A DNA stretch of 20,704 nt. Source: Ichthyophonus hoferi (taxonomy: Eukaryota; Opisthokonta; Ichthyosporea; Ichthyophonida; Ichthyophonidae). Below the pieces are notes generated by a model. That model was not told the origin of the DNA. It saw only the letters and a list, made by a program, of their open reading frames with translations, and did not search any database. Within the stretch, counting starts at the first letter, position 1; the number at the start of each line of letters is the position of its first letter. Location of the stretch: contig NAOQ01000608.1 in the NCBI GenBank assembly GCA_002751075.1, positions 20,260 to 40,963 on the forward strand, written 5' to 3'. Positions 1 to 8,824 of the stretch are shown piece by piece. Made by a program: the position numbers and the translations under genes.

Positions 1-157
1 ATGTATGTGTATGTATGTATGTATATATGTGTATGTATGTGTATGTATGTATGTATGTATGTATGTATGTATGTATGTATGTATGTATGTATGTATGTAT
101 GTATGTATGTATGCATGTATGTATGTATTTATGTATGTAGGTATGTATGTATGTATA
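1..157. repeat. ATGT tetranucleotide microsatellite
   Basis: An almost uninterrupted (ATGT)n tract with a few interruptions (ATAT, ATGC, ATTT, TAGG). It lies at the left edge of the window, inside the intron after the last visible VPS33B exon. The open frame of MYVC-type repeats through it is only the translation of the repeat and is not a gene. Confidence 0.95.
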
Positions 158-254
158 CCTACATTCGTACACTAAAATATATAATGAAGGATAAAAACAA
201 CTAATTCAATAATAAATTTGAAAGTAAACTGACCAAACACTGGGCTTTGAAGAT

Positions 255-426
255 ACCCAACCAGATAACGCGTTTAAAATACCTAAAAGTCATCTAACTA
301 GATAATATATTCTAAAAAAAACTAACCAAATAATAGAATAATCTGTTTATTAAAAAAAATAACCAATCAGCTAATATATTAAAATATATATTTTAAACAC
401 AACCAACCAGATAATATGTTTTAAAA
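255..426. repeat. Degenerate array of exon-end/donor-site copies
   Basis: Five imperfect copies of a roughly 25-base unit, AACCAACCAGATAATATGTT followed by an A-rich tail, begin near 255, 294, 322, 361 and 401. The last copy (401-426) is the 3' end of VPS33B exon 6 with its donor on the minus strand. The other four lie in the following intron and mostly keep the TTATCTG/GTTGGT junction core. Spacing is irregular (27-40 bases), so this is not a simple microsatellite. Confidence 0.7.
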
Positions 427-3400
427 AATCTTGGAGTCTCCAGGGATAACAGATCAACATCTACTGGTAAAAGCGAGAAATTCAAATCTCTAATATCAAC
501 ATCTAAAAAGAAGATATATATATATATGTGTGTATGTATGTTAGTGTAGAAATATGGGATAGTGTTAGAAATGGGCTCCTATAAATGTAGCTATTCGTAT
601 TAAACCCTCATAGAGGCTCGTGTTTTAAATTTTCAGAAGTATATGTTAATAAATCCCTTATATTACATTAATTTTGTATTCGAAGAAAGGATGATTTCTA
701 TATTTCTATATATGATGTAGTACAAAGTAGTGATTAGATAAGTATATCCAGGCAGACAATGTCAGAGAAAATAAATAATAATAAAATTTTAGGTTTGAAT
801 GATAAACTTAAATTCGTGTGCACCCTCAATTTATATTTTAAAAATTAAATTTAAAAATTAAATTGTAAATGATAAACTTACATTCATAAACACCCTCTTG
901 CTCCAGAATTTTTTCGCATGCCTGTATGTCATGTCATAATCATGTTAGTTGATAGAAGAGAAGGAAACTGCATATATTGGACACTTGAAAATGCATACAT
1001 TATATGATACTATATTATATTATACCTCATTAAATCCACTAATCTACTTAAATATTTCAGTAATTTATTGGTCAAGTTAAAATTTAATAGGTGACCATTT
1101 ATATTAAAGTGTTAAAAAATTATAAAAAATATAAAAAGGTTTGCGCTTGGCCGATCTAAGGAACTCTGGGGCTAATCATATATGTTACTTAAAACCTAAA
1201 AGTCTGGAAAGCATGTTAATTAACAATTGGACAGCATATAAAAGTACATCCATTTTGCTTTATTTAAAGTAAAAAGGTTATTGGTTAGCTTGCTCTAAAA
1301 CTTCATGTGCCAAGAAAATGCCTAACTATCAGAGCCAATCATGTCACTGATTGCCAAAACAAGGCACAAAAGATCTCCAGATCTGGAATATAAGTTGGCA
1401 TATAAACTAGTTTGGGTTTTTATTTGTTTTGGTCTTCATTAAAATGAAGAAAGGCTCCTGATTGGCTGATTAATAGTTGAATCACAGAGTCAATATGGAC
1501 ATGATAAGAGTATATGATAACCATATAAAACCTATTTTATAATTAAATAAAAAATTTGGGTATGAGGATTCTATTAAATTTTCAACTAAAATTATTCTAA
1601 AACAAAAAAAGTAAATCGACAGTGAGCACGCCTTCCAGTAGTTTCATATCAGGCTTAAATATTTAATCATATTACTTCATTGGGTAAACCACTTAACCCT
1701 GTATATCTCTACTGATAATAAGCCAATAAAAAGAAAGATTAAAAATTAAAATATTGAAAGATACAATATACACACATTCATGAGTGCCTATATATAATAA
1801 TAATAAATGAAATAAAATAATATAATAAAAATACAGGAAATTTTTATTTTTTAACTTACCATTGATCTGCGCGGAACAAAAACAATGGTATGTTTGCGCT
1901 TGGGATCGCGTCTAACTCGATCTACGTTTTAAGAATATAATGAAGAGAGGGATATATGTGTATGTGTGTGTGCATTAGTTATATTAAGTTTTGTTTTATT
2001 GTGTTATATTATATACCTTTATACTATATTGTTTTATACTATAATATATATTATAATATATTACTGTATATATATATATATTGTTACATTATATATCTTT
2101 ACATTATATTTTTAATAGAGTAATATACTTTCATATACTACAAGACACAATACTATACTAATAATATAATACAATGTACTATACTGTGATAAACCAGTAT
2201 ATCCTTCTTTGTTATGATATATAATATAACATAACATGATATACTATACTATACTATACTATACTATCTTCTCCTATCCTATCCCATTAACTTACTAGCT
2301 ACCTTCCCTGTCATTTTTGGTAACGGAGCTATAATATAAATCTGCGTGGCACTATCGGCTGTAGTACATTCGTCAACCAAAGGAAATATTCCCTCTACTG
2401 TCCCCTGTCAGAGATAACTGGGTAAGGGTTACGTTAAAAGAAACTTGTGTGTTGGATAATAAAACATATTAAAAGGGATTTATAAATGAAGACAAAAGAT
2501 AAACAGTGTGAAAAGAATTAGTTTAATATGGGGTATATGAGTGGGTGAGATTTGAATTAATTTTTCAAATACAGGATTTAATGGTGGATTGAATTTTAAT
2601 ATGCAGGAAAATATGGAAAAGTTAAAATATAGCAGCTAATGAGAAGATGAGTATAAGATAATTAAGATGATAAAACATGCTAGAGATTAGGAGAAAATGC
2701 AACAGTAATTAGTAGGAGGTATTTTAATTAATTAGATAGACGGGGGTAAATAAAAAGCTAATATCAATGTGATTAAATAAACCTTAATAAGTTAAATAAT
2801 GCATCAACAATATATATATATATATAGGTAATTGTGTGGTTAGTATAAATCAATAATTAATAAACTCTATATTTCATCGTGCCTTTATGTGTATGCGTGT
2901 GTATGGTTAACTACACATGTTAATGTACGTGTATATAAATATTATTATAATATTATACTAAACTATTTATGTATTCCTTTATATTTTTAATATAATATAA
3001 ATAAATACCTTCTTGTGTAGCTACGTATATATGGTAATATACTTGTGTATATATTAAGTGTATATGTATGTGTATAGGTGTGTATGTATATGTATCTGTA
3101 CATGTATGTGTATGTGTAAGCGTATGTGTGTATTTTTATACATCTCTTAGACTTAGTACGCATTCTCACACTCCAACACATAAACACAATATACATATTT
3201 CCTATATAGGAGAAATTCGCAAGTGACACATACATAATGCAAACATACATAATGCAAACATACAACAACGTACTAATACAAATGTAAAAATATATTACCA
3301 GTATAAAGTCCTGTGGAGTTGTAAACTCAAGGGCCACCGACAGGGAAGGGTCAACAACGACATCTTTCTTGCCTGGGATCTGTATAAGAATAATAGAGAT

Positions 3401-3790
3401 AGAATGAGATAGATATTAGGTGTATGTTAATGTATTTGGGTATGTGTAGAATATGTATATGTTAAAAACATAATAGTAATTAAAGTTTGTGTAACCAAGA
3501 AAAGGACACTGTGGGGAGAGAGAATGTATGTGTTGATGGATAACGACGGAATTGAAAAGAGAGGAATAAATGTCTTTGTTGAATGTGTGTATATTTAGAT
3601 AGTTAGATGAGGTCACATATAAAAATAAAATAAAATAAGAAGAAAAGAATGTAAGAGAAAGTGAGAGAGAGAGCAAGGTAACGGAGAATAAATTGAAAAG
3701 CATGAAAAACATGATGCTTACACCAGCAAGTAAAGCCATTAACTCAGCACGAGCTAAGTCCCTGAATATTGTGGAGTCAGATAAAACCAT
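408..3790 (-). CDS. VPS33B: VPS33B-like Sec1/Munc18 protein, 5' six exons (partial)
   Basis: Coding exons on the minus strand, in transcript order: 3722-3790, 3299-3379, 2296-2404, 1860-1921, 882-921 and 408-502. They sum to 456 nt (152 codons), with GT/AG ends and matching phases throughout. The gene continues off the left edge. Family knowledge: VPS33B is a Sec1/Munc18 protein of about 600 residues that, with VIPAS39, regulates SNARE-mediated fusion in late endosomes and apical traffic. Residues matching the animal protein by eye: DLARAEL then IPGKKD (human LARDQL, LPGKKD), IVFVPRR, ACEKILEQEGVYEY (human ACEMVLEEEGIYGD) and FSLLPVDVDLLSLETPRFFK (human [20 protein letters not shown]). The start at 3790 leaves a slightly shorter N-terminus than human. 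Exon 3 most likely uses the GTAAGT donor at 2290-2295, because only that choice matches the phase of exon 4. The segment FILGTVEGIFPLVDE is divergent where human has LKQHEVDKLYKVE. VPS33A is less likely: the PGKKD and ACE..LE.EG motifs favour the B paralogue. Confidence 0.88.
798..829. repeat. Partial copy of VPS33B exon 5 3' end and donor
   Basis: The stretch AATGATAAACTTA, then ATTC and CACCCTC, repeats the sequence at 868-897 with an offset of 70 bases. The 868-897 copy is the minus-strand end of VPS33B exon 5 with its GTAAGT donor. In the 798-829 copy the donor GT is TT, so it is probably not used as a splice site. Confidence 0.6.
922..1859 (-). other. VPS33B intron 4
   Basis: AT-rich intron between exons 4 and 5. 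The only structured item seen is a short echo of exon 4 at about 1138-1158 (GTTTGCGCTTGG, then CGATCTA). I see no further exon, RNA gene or mobile element in it. Confidence 0.6.
1970..2275. repeat. AT-rich simple repeats with an ACTAT tract
   Basis: Low-complexity TATA-type sequence in VPS33B intron 3, ending in a clean pentanucleotide run of ACTAT at about 2243-2270, just downstream of exon 3 (2296-2404). It is the shortest member of the CTATA/TATAG family seen in several introns of this window. Confidence 0.8.
2405..3298 (-). other. VPS33B intron 2, simple-repeat rich
   Basis: AT-rich intron. It contains an (AT)n run near 2811-2826 and a TGTA/TGTG-rich tract at about 3030-3135. Long minus-strand open frames across its right part read through this repeat and into exon 2, and only the exon portion is supported. 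Nothing else is recognisable. Confidence 0.6.
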
Positions 3791-4800
3791 GTTTAATACC
3801 TATTCTACAACCAAAACAATGTTTATATATAAATATATGTATATATTATGTTCTTATTATTCTTATTATATACTATAATTATTTATATAAATTAGTTGTT
3901 ATTATGTACATAGATTGCAATTGTTAGATATTTTTGTGTTTAGCTTAAATTTGTATTTTAAAGTGCCTTTTTAAATTATGCGATCGCTGAGAACTGATTA
4001 TATGATAGATTGAGAAAAAAACAAAACTTTGAGGTGTATGATTGGCAGATTGTAATAACTGAAGAGATTTATCGGCATTTATTTCAATATAGGGTGACTC
4101 TTGGAAATAGATATACACTTTTTTAAGCAATTAATTAATTAGATAAACAAATTAAACTGTTTTTAACCAAAATGATGAACCTGTTTATCATTATGTGGTG
4201 CAGTCTTTATTATGTCCTATAATTATATAGTGTTATGCTGTATTGATTATGATAATACTATATTATATATATATATACCTAGTTACATATATAATACATT
4301 TTTAAAATAATCAAACTTGGCTTTAATATTACTGAATTCTCTTTGGGTATTGGTATTGTTTATATCTATACCATTTTTTCTTTGGATAAATGACATGCAA
4401 ATGCACTACTGAACTCTTTTTAAAGTTTACATTGCCAATGTGTGGTAAGTGAAGCTTTTAACTTTTTACCAGGTGGTGTGTTGTAAATTTGATAGCTATG
4501 ATTTATAGTGATACAAGGATAAACAGTTATATATTGTTCTTTTCAGGAAGAAGAGCAACACCAGACTCAACTAGTTGGCCCTCTAGACAATATCTGAATT
4601 ATAAAGTCCAACTCTTTTTGAGACAGCAGATATAATATAATGCAATGATAAAATATATATGATTCTGAAATATGATTTTTCTAATTAGTATTAAACAATG
4701 CCTTTAAGTTACTGAATAGTCCCTTTATTTTTCCTTGCAGTCTTTACATTTTTGATAAAAATTGTCTTGATAAATATTATCTATTCCACTAATGAACATC
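3791..4800. other. Intergenic region upstream of VPS33B
   Basis: About 1 kb of AT-rich sequence between the VPS33B start codon and the first direct repeat. It presumably contains the VPS33B promoter, but I can identify no specific element. Short open frames here show no family resemblance. Confidence 0.5.
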
Positions 4801-5162
4801 AAAACACTGACCAGTCCGTATAGTTAAGCTGATCCTAAAAATTGAGTTAATATTTGGACGTTTGCATAAAAGTCAATGCAGAGATTGGTCAAGTTGAATC
4901 GCACCTAAATTTTATGTAGGTAAGACATAAAATAACGTTGCTATAACCGAAGTATAAGGGAGCCTCGGACCAATAAAAATACTAATTTATTTAAGGTTTA
5001 TGGAATCAATTTTAAGTGGATAAAAATATATATTTATATTAGAGTACTGGTAAGTGTCTAATGAGCATTAATTGAGACAAAAATAGATTAGCCAATCAAC
5101 TAGCGCTCTGGGAGATTAATTACTTTGTCATCAATAAATTAAAACAATTCTAATTACTAGCT
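4801..5162. repeat. Direct repeat copy 1 (about 360 bp)
   Basis: It begins AAAACACTGACCAGTC and ends near CTAATTACTAGCTT, and it matches 6363-6740 along its length with many substitutions and small indels (roughly 70% by eye). Shared landmarks in order include GCATAAAAGTCA, GACATAAAATAA, GGGAGCCTC and AATCAACTAG. The two copies are in the same orientation, 1,562 bases apart. They could be terminal repeats of an old element, or a tandem duplication within the Penelope-like complex. I see no clear target-site duplication. Confidence 0.8.
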
Positions 5163-5398
5163 TACACTTAACAACACTTCCCCTCCCCCTACATATCTAT
5201 ATACCCACCAAGATGTTAACCTAGTGACGACAAACTAGTAGCGAACTCACCCTTGATGAATTCAGTTGTAGTCAGTTGTGTCCAGATCTGTTGAAGTCTG
5301 TTTCCAGATTAATATTGTCTGCTTGAGATCATCTAATAATCTCTTAATCCAGAATAAACTACTCAGAAAGCAATTATCTAAAAATCCTTCATAATGGT

Positions 5399-5700
5399 AT
5401 ATGATGATTTCCTCCAACTAGCTTACTGTTTAAAATTTGTGGGCTGTAACCACTGCTAGGAGGCTTTGTATAAACGTTAAAGTGCGTATGGGGAATTTAT
5501 GTCATATTAGTCTAAGTTTGGAACGCTGATGGCTGCCCAGGGCGTCAATCCAGGCTTCATACATGTAGATTTCCTCTAATAGCTTAAAGTTTTGAAATGC
5601 TCCTACTACATCTAGTTGGTATGTTTTAGGTTGTGGGTTGCATCCACTGCTAAGAGGATTTGTATGGTTGTTATAGAGCATCTAAGGGACTTTTTTCCAA
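5399..5700. repeat. Imperfect internal duplication
   Basis: The block GATTTCCTC...GTGGGCTG..ACCACTGCTAGGAGG (about 5399-5490) recurs at 5559-5700 as GATTTCCTC...GTGGGTTG..TCCACTGCTAAGAGG. The second copy has roughly 34 extra bases between the two halves. The two copies lie in the same orientation inside the region bounded by the direct repeats. Confidence 0.6.
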
Positions 5701-5728
5701 AGTAGTCCATGTTGGATCATTCTTTTCT

Positions 5729-5748
5729 TTCCTTCCTGAAGGAAGGAA
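5729..5748. repeat. Short perfect hairpin
   Basis: TTCCTTCC, a TGAA loop, then GGAAGGAA: an 8-bp perfect stem inside the direct-repeat interior. No T-run follows, so there is no reason to call it a terminator. Its role is unknown. Confidence 0.5.
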
Positions 5749-6048
5749 GTATACGGAGGATAAAAACTGTAGTTTTATGGCCTTATTCTAAAATTATCCT
5801 GGTAGACGTCTTTTACCAAGAATATTTTTACTAACGTAAATAACGTCTGGTTTCAATGTTCACTTATCCTGTTTTGATGGATATGGTAAAAAATAATTCT
5901 CAACCCTTATATTATGTGCTCTGCCAGTGCAATAAGTCGTTGAAGTCACAACTTCTTAATTCCTTCAGTGGTTAGGATAAATGTATGGTTTATCAGAAAG
6001 TTGAAGATCGTCAGGTACAGTAACTATGTGAAGTGGATCATCAGTGCA

Positions 6049-6089
6049 AGCACAGTGGCGCAGTGGAAGAATACTGGGCTCATAACCCT
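6049..6089 (+). pseudogene. Initiator tRNA-Met-like 5' half
   Basis: The stretch starting AGCACAGTGGCGCAGTGG and running to CTCATAACCC matches the first 40 bases of animal initiator tRNA-Met, including box A (TGGCGCAGTGG) and a CAT anticodon in the expected position. The T-arm, box B and 3' acceptor half are not recognisable downstream, so it is not a functional tRNA gene. It may be the head of a tRNA-derived SINE or a truncated tRNA pseudogene. The orientation is tRNA-sense, so it is not a retroelement primer-binding site. Confidence 0.6.
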
Positions 6090-6362
6090 GTTGTAAAGCT
6101 TTCAGGTATATCCTCTAATGTCTGTGATATGGCTTCTGATTAATAAAAGGAAGAGAAATGTGTGAACTAAGTGCTGACTGCTTAATTCACTAGAATTTAT
6201 CCTGAAAAAGAACAACATTTGTCCTTTTTCCCCTAACTCGTGGACTGAAGAATGGTCTTAGTTGATGGCTCATGCTAAGAAGTAAAATGGGATTTTATTG
6301 AAATAAAATTTTCAGTACAGAAAATGAACCGTGCTAGCGTTTATATAGGTTGTTTCCCGCTT

Positions 6363-6740
6363 AAAACACTGACCAGTCAATGTGCTTAAAGTGTTCCTTA
6401 AAAGTTGGGTAAGATTTGGACTTCTGCATAAAAGTCATTACAGAGATTTTTAAGGCCTAAAATCCCACCTAAATGTTATGTACGTTATGTACGTTTATGA
6501 CATAAAATAATGTTTCTGAGACTAAATTATGAGGGAGCCTCAGATCAATCAAAATACCAATCTATTTAAAGTTTATTGGATAAAATTAAAATAAATAAAA
6601 AATATCTACTTATAAGTAGAGTAATGCTAATTGTCTAACAAGCATCAATTAAGACGAGAATGGATCAACTAATCAACTAGTGTTCCTGGAAGTTACTTCC
6701 TCGGTCATTAATAAAATAAAATAAATCTAATTAATAGCTT
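6363..6740. repeat. Direct repeat copy 2 (about 378 bp)
   Basis: Second copy of the repeat at 4801-5162, sharing the AAAACACTGACCAGTC start and the CTAATTAATAGCTT end. It carries a small local duplication (TATGTACGT twice, near 6478-6495) absent from copy 1. The inverted repeat of the Penelope-like element begins only about 55 bases further on, so the two may belong to one composite insertion. Confidence 0.8.
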
Positions 6741-6796
6741 CAAAATACAACTGTATAACATCGTGGAATTGTGAGGAGTAATCATGAAAATTCATA

Positions 6797-7080
6797 AAGA
6801 TGAATCATTTAAGAGCTTTTAGGCCATCAACTGTATCAATATTAGAATAATATCAACAGGAGCTTAAAATGAACTTTCACACAAGCTTTGGATTAGTGAG
6901 GGAGTATCACAAAACATGCCGATATTTTACAAGTGCCAATTGAAGCTCCACTGCTAAAAATAATGAAAATGGAGCCAACACCCAATTGATGTGGCCACAA
7001 TTGGGCGAATGGCCTATGAATTTATGTGGAGTTTTGACAATCTATAGAAAACACATAAGGTTTTCAGCAATGTACTCTTA
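6797..7080 (-). repeat. Inverted repeat, left arm (reversed RT piece)
   Basis: The reverse complement of this arm aligns with 7188-7501 over nearly its whole length. Shared blocks include GAGCTTTTAGGCC against AAGCTTTTAGGCC, TTGAAGCTCC, the 20-mer CTGCTAAAAATAATGAAAAT, and CAGCAAT.TACTCTTA at the inner end. It is therefore a backwards copy of the Penelope-like RT region, somewhat shorter than the right arm. Confidence 0.85.
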
Positions 7081-7187
7081 AACTCTGAAGGGCTATATTT
7101 ATTCTTTGATAGGAACCTGAAGAGTCAATTATGGATATGTTTCAGGTACTCCAGCAAAAAATAAATATATTCCTTGGGAGTTTTTTT

Positions 7188-7501
7188 TAAGAGTAGATTG
7201 CTGAAAAACTCGTGTATTTTCTATGAATTACCAAAAATCCATAAGAATGTATCGGACGTTCAACCATTTGCAGCACATTCAATTGGGTGTCAGCTTCATT
7301 TTCATTATTTTTAGCAGCGGAGCTTCAATTAGCACTCGTGAAATGCCAACATGTATTGTCTGATACGCCCTCACCAATCCTAAGATTAATTAAAAGTACC
7401 TTTAAAGCTCCCATCAATATTATGTGTATTGGAATATTACTTCCCTCTATCTTAATATTGATATAGTTGAGGGCCTAAAAGCTTTTAAATAGTTCATCCT
7501 T
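7188..7501 (+). repeat. Inverted repeat, right arm (RT piece in sense)
   Basis: This arm is continuous with the rest of the RT fragment to its right and contains the ELPKIHK motif. With the left arm it forms a palindrome of about 0.3 kb per arm around a spacer of about 107 bases, large enough to make a long hairpin in RNA or single-stranded DNA. Confidence 0.85.
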
Positions 7502-7798
7502 ATTAGCTTTCCCAATTGCCCACCACGCTTCCACAATGTTATACTTGCCATAGCCGAGTTTATCTTGCATAATAATATTACGTTCAATAATAAACTTCAC
7601 CTCAGGATCAATGGTATGCCCATAGGGTCATCTCTCTCAGTGGTATATGCAAACATATGCCTTATTACCTAGAGAAAGACCTCATCAATAAGATCTTCTA
7701 TACAAGGTACACTCAGCTCAGTACTTAAAGACTGGTTCCTTATCTAGCTCAGGTTAGTTCATAATAGAATAAGTTTATATACCTACTTCTTAAGACCA

Positions 7799-7825
7799 CT
7801 GAAGATGGCTTAAATAAGCTGAAAC
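7799..7825 (+). ncRNA. Hammerhead ribozyme-like core motif (degenerate)
   Basis: CTGAAGA (7799-7805) matches the hammerhead CUGANGA box, and GAAAC (7821-7825) matches the GAAA box. Between them GGCTT and AAGCT can pair as a 5-bp stem II (one G-U) with an AAAT loop, with one extra T at 7806. Penelope-like elements are known to carry minimal hammerheads in their terminal repeats, and the RT fragment lies just upstream. Stems I and III are not clearly formed, so activity is doubtful. Confidence 0.5.
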
Positions 7826-7845
7826 TGATCTGTTCTAAAAAGGGC

Positions 7846-8824
7846 TATATATTAGATGCTTTATGAACCCTACCTACATCTGTGTATATAGTTTGTTTTT
7901 TATTTGCTAATGTTAAGTTTTTCAAAGCTATACATGCTTATATAATTAACATTACAAAAAACATAATATATACGTATGGCACAGTACGTTAGTGATACAT
8001 TCACCACCTAAAGGCATTTAGTTGCTTACCTCAGATAGCACTTTGCATCACACAGTTATATTTATTCAATAAATAGTAAAACTGGATAGAGTAAAAACAT
8101 CTACTAAAAATAACTTTGCCTCAACTATTGATATTTTGGGTCTTTGTGATTTGGAATAAAATTCAAATGTTAACAATAAGACAGATCAGCTGGCTAAATA
8201 ATGACCTGTATGTACCCAAGTTCAAGATCATCTATGCTATTTTTTCATTAAAGACGAATTGCATTACCATATTCCATAAAGAAGAAAGTATGCTTGCACA
8301 TTAAAGCCCAAAAACATATTTTACACAAGAAACATTAAAAGATTGTGTATCATATAATAATATTTTCCATGAAAGAGCCCAAGTCTAATTATACAGAGAA
8401 GAACCATAGCTCACTCTTCACCCTCCTATGTATGTTAGCTGTACCTATTAAAGAAAACATGTTGAAGTATGTTGCAAGATATTACTGAGGTTAAGGATGT
8501 TACTGAACACCTCATCAGTCTAAACTTAGGTAAAGGTTAATTTACTACTTCAAAAAAATAGAGATAAACGTGTCCAAACAAATATCATATGCTTCACAAA
8601 AATAGGAGGTAAAACTCATCATTAAGGCTGTTACTTGCTCACAAAGATAAAACTAATTACAACATAACATAAGGCCAGTTAGTGACAGTAGATAACATAT
8701 GGAGTCTTTAGTGTGATAATATTTTTCTCGGCCGTATATTTCGGCAAAACTCTAATGTTCTAATATTATTAGGCATTCATCCCTTCATATATAGGCAACC
8801 ATTAGACCTATTTGATGAATAGGG
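7846..8824. other. Region 3' of the F-box/LRR gene
   Basis: About 1 kb of AT-rich sequence between the retroelement remnant and the stop codon of the F-box gene. It presumably includes that gene's 3' untranslated region. A 62-codon plus-strand frame at 8116-8304 has no recognisable family. No clear AATAAA signal was seen on the minus strand within about 200 bases of the stop. Confidence 0.45.

Larger units (their letters stand above)
5163..6362. other. Interior between the two direct repeats
   Basis: About 1.2 kb with no convincing coding frame. It contains an imperfect internal duplication (5399-5490 against 5559-5700), a short perfect hairpin (5729-5748) and a half tRNA-Met-like sequence (6049-6089). 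Its base composition is less AT-extreme than the gene introns. It is probably the decayed interior of a repeat element. Confidence 0.5.
6797..7845 (+). mobile_element. Broken Penelope-like retroelement (RT fragment)
   Basis: The plus strand encodes pieces of a Penelope-type reverse transcriptase. ELPKIHK lies at 7225-7245 and is a hallmark of this family near the start of its RT domain. At 7532-7669 there is FNNKLHLRINGMPIGSSLSV followed by VYANIC, matching the family pattern of a G..MGS.L.P..AN block. The distance between the two (about 390 bp) fits the family. A hammerhead-like motif follows at 7799-7825, as known for Penelope-like elements. No GIY-YIG endonuclease domain is seen between the RT and that motif. 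The frame is interrupted several times and the element is clearly dead. An inverted copy of the early RT region lies at 6797-7080. Confidence 0.75.

Noticed and set aside
2297-2302. GTAGCT as donor of VPS33B exon 3
   Set aside because: It would end the exon in phase 0, which does not fit the acceptor and reading frame of exon 4. GTAAGT at 2290-2295 fits.
6049-6120. A functional tRNA-Met gene
   Set aside because: Only the 5' half is recognisable. The T-arm with box B and the acceptor 3' strand are missing.
4801-6740. A complete LTR retrotransposon
   Set aside because: The repeats do flank 1.2 kb, but there are no gag or pol motifs, no primer-binding site, no polypurine tract and no clear target duplication. 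The tRNA-like stretch is in tRNA sense and internal.
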